Shown: one piece after another, positions 4,274 through 5,686 of the stretch
Layout: each line of letters starts with the position of its first letter
Position numbering within the stretch: the stretch's first letter is position 1
Assembly (NCBI GenBank): GCA_035642095.1
Contig: DASQTB010000025.1
Span: 1 to 5,686 of the forward strand
Origin: DASQTB01 sp035642095
Lineage (GTDB): Bacteria > Actinomycetota > UBA4738 > CALAEC01
DNA length: 5,686 nt
Reading direction: 5' to 3'
Program-made: the position numbers and the translations under genes
Notes under the pieces: model-generated
The model's input: only the letters and a program-made list of their open reading frames with translations
Database searches by the model: none
What the model was told of the DNA's origin: nothing

Positions 4274-5491
4274 TCAGAACACGTAGTACCAGTTGACGAA
4301 CAGCACGGTGAGGAGGACCAGAAGTCCGGCCGACGCGGCGACCAGGACCTCGTGGATCCCCCGCCGGCGCAGCCCCCACACCGCGCCCGCCCACAGGATG
4401 GGGAAGATCGGCAGGAGGAACCGGGGGACCGACATGAACGGGCGTAGCGGGAAGATGAAGGAGAGCGGAGCCAAGATGTTGATCCACGTGTACGTCGTGA
4501 ACGTCGGTCGGGCTCGGCGGGCCACCCACACCCCGGCCGCCAGGGCCGGGAGCACGATCAGCCAGTCGACCAGGTGGTAGCCCCCCGGGTATTCGCCGAT
4601 GAACCGGAAGGCCTCCCGGGTTCCCCGGATCACCGTGGTCAGCGGGAGGGAGCCCTCTCGTTGCCAGTTCGCCTGCTGATGAAGCGGCGCCAGCCAGTCG
4701 CCGGCTAGGCCCTGCCAGTAGAGGAGATACGCCCCGGCGCCGGCCACGACCAGGGCGGACCATGCCAGGGACCGGACCAGTCTCAGCCCGGAGCGATCCT
4801 CCAGCCACTGGTGCACGGCCTCGACGGAGAGCGGCAGGACCAGGAGCACACCCACGTTCCGAGTCGCCGCGGCGGCCGCGCCGGCCAGGCCGGCCACGGC
4901 CCACCGGTTCCGCCGGGCGCCCCACAGGCAGGCCAGGACCAGCAGGAGGTAGAGGGACTCGGAGTACGGGGCGAGCAGGAAGAACGACGTCGGGAACACG
5001 GCCAGGTAGAGGACCGTTCTCCGGGCGACCCGGTCGCCCCACTCCGAGGCCGTCAGGAAATAGAGGAGCGCCATCGATCCGAACGCGGCCAGATGCGACA
5101 CCAGGTAGGCCGCGGCCAGGGGATGGCCGCCGAGGAGGGGCGACAGGAACCGGATCAGCAGCGGGTACAGGGGAAAGAACGCGGCGCTGCCATCGCCGTC
5201 GACGTAACCGTCGGTGGCGATCCGGAGGAACCATAGGCCGTCGAACCGCTCCCACGCCGTGACCAGGTTGTGCCACCCCGGGGTGACGGGGGAGGGGTCC
5301 CAGCCCGGCGGACCCACCGCGTTGTCGATGTCGGGGAGCAGGCCGACCCCGGCCAGGGCCACCAGGGACAGGCCCACCCGGAGGCCGAGGAACACCCACA
5401 GGCAGTAGGCGAATCCTCGGCGGATTCGCCGGCGCTCCTCGGCGCGGTCCCGTCCCCCGGGGGAGGCCTCGGCCCGCTCCTCGGTCCTCAC
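4274..5491 (-). CDS. PIG-V-like polytopic mannosyltransferase (GT-C fold)
   Basis: This 405-residue integral membrane protein fits the prokaryotic PIG-V-like group of glycosyltransferases. These are expected to use polyprenyl-phosphate sugars, probably mannose, on the outer side of the membrane. After a charged, Arg/Glu-rich cytoplasmic N-terminus (1-26), about nine hydrophobic segments follow, roughly from 28 to 402. Family signatures include ERFDGLWFLRIATDGY (81-96) with D84 as the likely catalytic or metal-binding acid at the end of the first periplasmic loop, AAFFPLYPLLIRFLSPL (103-119), FPTSFFLLAPYSESLYLLL (166-184), ATRNVG (209-214) and SVPRFLLPIFP (354-364). GTG 5489-5491 is chosen because a GGGAG site lies about five bases upstream and the start overlaps the TGA of the preceding gene as GTGA, suggesting translational coupling. 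Another long frame over the same bases on this strand encodes only Pro/Arg/Gly-rich sequence and is a shadow. The acceptor is unknown; cell-envelope lipid or protein glycosylation is plausible. Confidence 0.85.
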   Translation of the reverse strand: MRTEERAEASPGGRDRAEERRRIRRGFAYCLWVFLGLRVGLSLVALAGVGLLPDIDNAVGPPGWDPSPVTPGWHNLVTAWERFDGLWFLRIATDGYVDGDGSAAFFPLYPLLIRFLSPLLGGHPLAAAYLVSHLAAFGSMALLYFLTASEWGDRVARRTVLYLAVFPTSFFLLAPYSESLYLLLVLACLWGARRNRWAVAGLAGAAAAATRNVGVLLVLPLSVEAVHQWLEDRSGLRLVRSLAWSALVVAGAGAYLLYWQGLAGDWLAPLHQQANWQREGSLPLTTVIRGTREAFRFIGEYPGGYHLVDWLIVLPALAAGVWVARRARPTFTTYTWINILAPLSFIFPLRPFMSVPRFLLPIFPILWAGAVWGLRRRGIHEVLVAASAGLLVLLTVLFVNWYYVF

Positions 5492-5686
5492 CCGACTCCC
5501 GTCCTTGCCCCGGCCCGTTCGGCGGCCGGGACCGGCTCGAGGCGCCGGACCCAGGCGACCACACAGACGACCAGCACGACGGCCCGCACCGCCGCGGCCA
5601 CCTCGAAGGACCAGAACGGCAGGCCCGGGCCCACGCCGGTGTACCGGGCGAAGAACTGGAACCGGGTGACGAACACGGCCACGTCG
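5488..5686 (-). CDS. C-terminal part of an unidentified membrane protein, 5' end outside window
   Basis: An open frame enters from the right edge and ends at TGA 5488-5490, giving the last 66 or so residues of a protein. It begins DVAVFVTRFQFFARYTG and has one strong hydrophobic segment, FEVAAAVRAVVLVVCVVAWV. A basic, acidic and alanine-rich tail follows (RRLEPVPAAERAGARTGVG), probably cytoplasmic. A GTG at 5680-5682 could start a small protein, but the codon before it (GAC) keeps the frame open to the edge, so a longer gene is more likely. Its stop overlaps the start of the mannosyltransferase gene by four bases (GTGA), placing both in one operon. No family can be named from this fragment; another polytopic envelope enzyme would fit the context. 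Confidence 0.65.
   Translation of the reverse strand, partial: DVAVFVTRFQFFARYTGVGPGLPFWSFEVAAAVRAVVLVVCVVAWVRRLEPVPAAERAGARTGVG

Noticed and set aside
4263..5564. A 433-codon open frame on the minus strand overlapping the mannosyltransferase gene
   Set aside because: It encodes Gly/Pro/Arg-rich sequence without domains, while the overlapping frame shows family motifs and membrane segments. It is a GC-rich shadow frame.
5488..5682. A complete 64-residue small membrane protein starting at GTG 5680-5682
   Set aside because: The frame stays open to the window edge and only four upstream bases are visible, so a start here cannot be supported over a longer gene entering from outside.

Overview
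The window is very GC-rich, with strong G/C preference at third codon positions and several GTG starts. It most resembles a chromosome segment from a high-GC Actinomycetota or a similar deep-branching high-GC lineage. That placement rests on composition, the proline-rich tail of the class A penicillin-binding protein, a PIG-V-type mannosyltransferase and a probably leaderless arsR. It is an inference, not a phylogeny. No rRNA, tRNA, CRISPR array, insertion sequence or other mobile element is visible.

The left part reads on the + strand. Positions 1-1192 are the 3' end of a class A penicillin-binding protein: the transpeptidase domain with SxxK, SxN and KTG motifs, then an acidic/basic linker and a long proline-rich tail. 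A 67-bp gap holds the only AT-rich patch in the window, an imperfect 10-6-10 inverted repeat fused to a promoter, which looks like an ArsR operator. It drives a compact arsenic operon: an arsR-type repressor (1260-1598), an arsM-type As(III) S-adenosylmethionine methyltransferase (1600-2391), and, overlapping the arsM stop, a 20-codon ORF (2381-2443) with a good ribosome binding site. This ORF encodes a peptide ending in CCPDCPPDCC and is too short for normal gene calling. It is the best candidate here for something undescribed: a co-translated thiol peptide of the arsenic operon, or a cysteine tail of ArsM separated from it by a one-base shift at a run of six G. No arsenite pump or arsenate reductase gene is in the window, so methylation is the only visible detoxification step.

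The right part is all on the - strand and converges on the arsenic operon with one base between stop codons. In transcription order it holds the C-terminal end of an unidentified membrane protein (5686-5488), a PIG-V-like polytopic mannosyltransferase whose GTG start overlaps the preceding TGA (5491-4274), a PilT-type retraction ATPase (4224-3142), and a NarL/FixJ-type response regulator without a visible kinase (3083-2445). The two membrane proteins look translationally coupled. The PilT and regulator genes have their own ribosome binding sites, and the regulator has a possible promoter of its own. The order suggests a cell-surface theme (glycan transfer and type IV pilus retraction), but no pilin or pilus assembly gene is present to confirm it.
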